Position numbers and translations under genes: made by a program. Shown one piece after another: positions 62,858 through 64,000 of a DNA stretch of 64,000 nucleotides (position 1 is its first letter; each line of letters begins with the position of its first letter). Under the pieces are notes generated by a model, which did not search any database, was not told where the DNA came from, and worked only from the letters and a program-made list of their open reading frames with translations. The DNA comes from an uncultured Ruminococcus sp. (GTDB lineage: Bacteria > Bacillota > Clostridia > Oscillospirales > Acutalibacteraceae): NCBI GenBank assembly GCA_934476515.1, contig CAKSNZ010000002.1:133695-197694 (forward strand). Reading direction: 5' to 3'.

Positions 62858-63699
62858 CCAATATATCAATTAACAAATTACACGAATTCAAAGACCACCC
62901 TTATCAGGTGCTCGACAACGACGAGATGAACAACCTCATCGAGAGCGTTCAACAGCAAGGCATAATGACGCCGCTAATCGTTCGACCGCTTGAAGGTACA
63001 ACAGATGAGTATGAAATCATATCCGGACACCGCCGTTTCCGTGCGGCACAGAAGGCAAGGCTCACAGAAGTCCCTGCCTTTATTCGTCCCGTCAGCCGTG
63101 ACGAAGCGGCGATTATGTTGGTGGACAGCAATCTCCACAGGGAGCATCTTCTGCCGTCGGAAAAGGCGTTTGCTTACAAATTGAAATATGACGCTCTGAA
63201 ACGTCAGGGCAAGCGCACCGACTTAACTTCGTCCCAAGTTGGGACAAAGTTACTAACAGACAAAATCATAGCGATTGAAGCCGGAGAAAGCCGCAATCAA
63301 ATTCAGCGCTATATCCGCTTAACTAACCTTATACCCGAATTGCTCGAGCTGATGGACGAGGGCAAAATCGCTTTTTCCGTAGGCGTAGAACTGTCTTACC
63401 TCAGCGTTAATATGCAGTTTTACTTACTGGATATTATTGAGCGTGACGATTGCACACCGTCCTACTCTCAGGCGTTCCATATGCATAAGGAAATGCACAA
63501 CGGAACGCTCACAATGCAGTATGTTGACAAGCTGATGGCAACAGAAAAGCCCAATCAGCGTGAAACGCTTAAAATTCCAATGGACAAAGTTAGGAAATAT
63601 GCTCCAAGAGTTACCGACAATCAGCTTGAGGATTTTGTCCTCAAAGCCTGCGATTATTACCAACGCTATCTCAAGCGACTGCGTGACCGTGAAAGATGA
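62854..63699 (+). CDS. ParB/Spo0J-family protein
   Basis: A 281-aa ParB-family protein. LHEFKDHPYQVLDNDEMNNLIESVQQQGIMTPLIVRP opens the CTPase/N-engagement domain and ISGHRRFRAAQKA then NLHREHLLPSEKAFAYKLKYDALK follow; these are ParB boxes. The central helix-turn-helix contains ESRNQIQRYIRLTNLIPELLELMDEGKIAFSVGVELSYLS. It is translationally coupled to the relaxase (ATGA). No ParA is seen nearby, although parM and a ParR-like gene are, so it may be a regulator or partner of the element. Confidence 0.92.
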   Translation: MTNISINKLHEFKDHPYQVLDNDEMNNLIESVQQQGIMTPLIVRPLEGTTDEYEIISGHRRFRAAQKARLTEVPAFIRPVSRDEAAIMLVDSNLHREHLLPSEKAFAYKLKYDALKRQGKRTDLTSSQVGTKLLTDKIIAIEAGESRNQIQRYIRLTNLIPELLELMDEGKIAFSVGVELSYLSVNMQFYLLDIIERDDCTPSYSQAFHMHKEMHNGTLTMQYVDKLMATEKPNQRETLKIPMDKVRKYAPRVTDNQLEDFVLKACDYYQRYLKRLRDRER

Positions 63700-63709
63700 G
63701 GTGAGCCTA

Positions 63710-63880
63710 TTGAGCAACGAATTGCGAATAGCACAATACTCGGAAGAAGCATTGACGCTCCTCACCAAAGCGTTTGTTCCTGACGTTATTGAGTTTTATA
63801 ACAGTGAGTTTGGCAAACGATACTTTGAAGAATGGCTAAAGGCTCATCCCGAATATCAGGACGAGAAAATGATTGCGTAA
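63710..63880 (+). CDS. Small protein after ParB
   Basis: A 56-aa protein: SNELRIAQYSEEALTLLTKAFVPDVIEFYNSEFGKRYFEEWLKAHPEYQ, helical and acidic. TTG 63710 is chosen because GAGGTGAG lies nine bases upstream and it starts just after the ParB stop; the longer open frame upstream overlaps ParB and is a shadow. Small proteins of this type often follow ParB in Clostridia IMEs. The function is unknown. Confidence 0.6.
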   Translation: MSNELRIAQYSEEALTLLTKAFVPDVIEFYNSEFGKRYFEEWLKAHPEYQDEKMIA

Positions 63881-63936
63881 ATTTGACACAATCGACTGTT
63901 TTCGACAAATCAAGTAAAATAAAAATAAGTAAAGAT

Positions 63937-63965
63937 CCACCGGCTTAGCCGGTGGCTTTTCTTTT
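63937..63965 (+). terminator. Terminator of the mobilisation operon
   Basis: CCACCGGC (63937-63944), loop TTA, GCCGGTGG (63948-63955), followed by CTTTTCTTTT. Confidence 0.9.
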
Positions 63966-64000
63966 AACGCCTTAAAGGCTATGTTACTAGCTTCGTCTAA

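Overview
The window comes from a low-GC Gram-positive bacterium, most likely a gut Clostridia/Ruminococcaceae-type Bacillota. The evidence is the AT-rich coding, strong AGGAGG ribosome sites, consensus sigma-A promoters, the ffs-dnaX-ybaB-recR order, BspA-like leucine-rich-repeat surface proteins, a one-piece tmRNA and many large serine recombinases. The genus assignment is inference. The window has three blocks: a prophage (1 to about 29480), a stretch of core chromosome (about 29483 to 45905), and a mosaic mobile island starting at the 3' end of the tmRNA gene (45906 to beyond 64000).

Prophage block. This is the late region of an HK97-fold siphophage on the + strand: terminase large subunit (cut by the window edge), portal, prohead protease, major capsid, connectors, major tail, tail chaperones with a -1 frameshift, tape measure, Dit, Tal, baseplate protein, holin and amidase. 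Cargo interrupts the late operon at three places. A minus-strand unknown gene and a ParE/DinJ toxin-antitoxin pair lie between terminase and portal. A PD-(D/E)XK nuclease with its own promoter and terminator lies between the tail chaperones and the tape measure. A giant protein of about 1718 aa, joining a sacsin-type HATPase to an SF1 helicase, follows the lysin. The protease is frameshifted by an 8-bp tandem repeat and the baseplate gene has an in-frame amber codon, so the phage may be decaying. At the right end are a SHOCT-type small gene and three serine-recombinase genes. The third recombinase changes base composition inside the gene and looks chimeric. A DUF4238 gene and partner follow, and the element ends at the 3' end of an rlmD/rumA-type rRNA methyltransferase, a plausible attachment gene.

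Core block. rlmD-like gene, a zinc-ribbon protein, an NSS-family sodium symporter, a tiny acidic EF-hand-like protein, an inverted-repeat element, a kinase-fold protein, two tandem BspA-like proteins with duplicated leaders, the branched-chain amino acid operon ilvB-ilvN-ilvC, SRP RNA, dnaX, ybaB, recR, smpB and ssrA (tmRNA).

ssrA island. A membrane-anchored PD-(D/E)XK protein, a TnpV transposon remnant, a three-gene operon (HEPN-like, SIR2/AbiH-like, small protein), GNAT and HD proteins, an ECF sigma factor with its presumed anti-sigma partner, a beta-flower protein, a HAD phosphatase, an AAA/DUF4143 ATPase, an AbiGi/AbiGii pair, and then a GC-richer plasmid-like module (sigma-like regulator, ParM actin, RHH partner, MobC-like protein, frameshifted relaxase, ParB). 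The two best candidates for undescribed systems are the HATPase-helicase giant carried by the prophage and the HEPN/SIR2-like/small-protein operon in the island.
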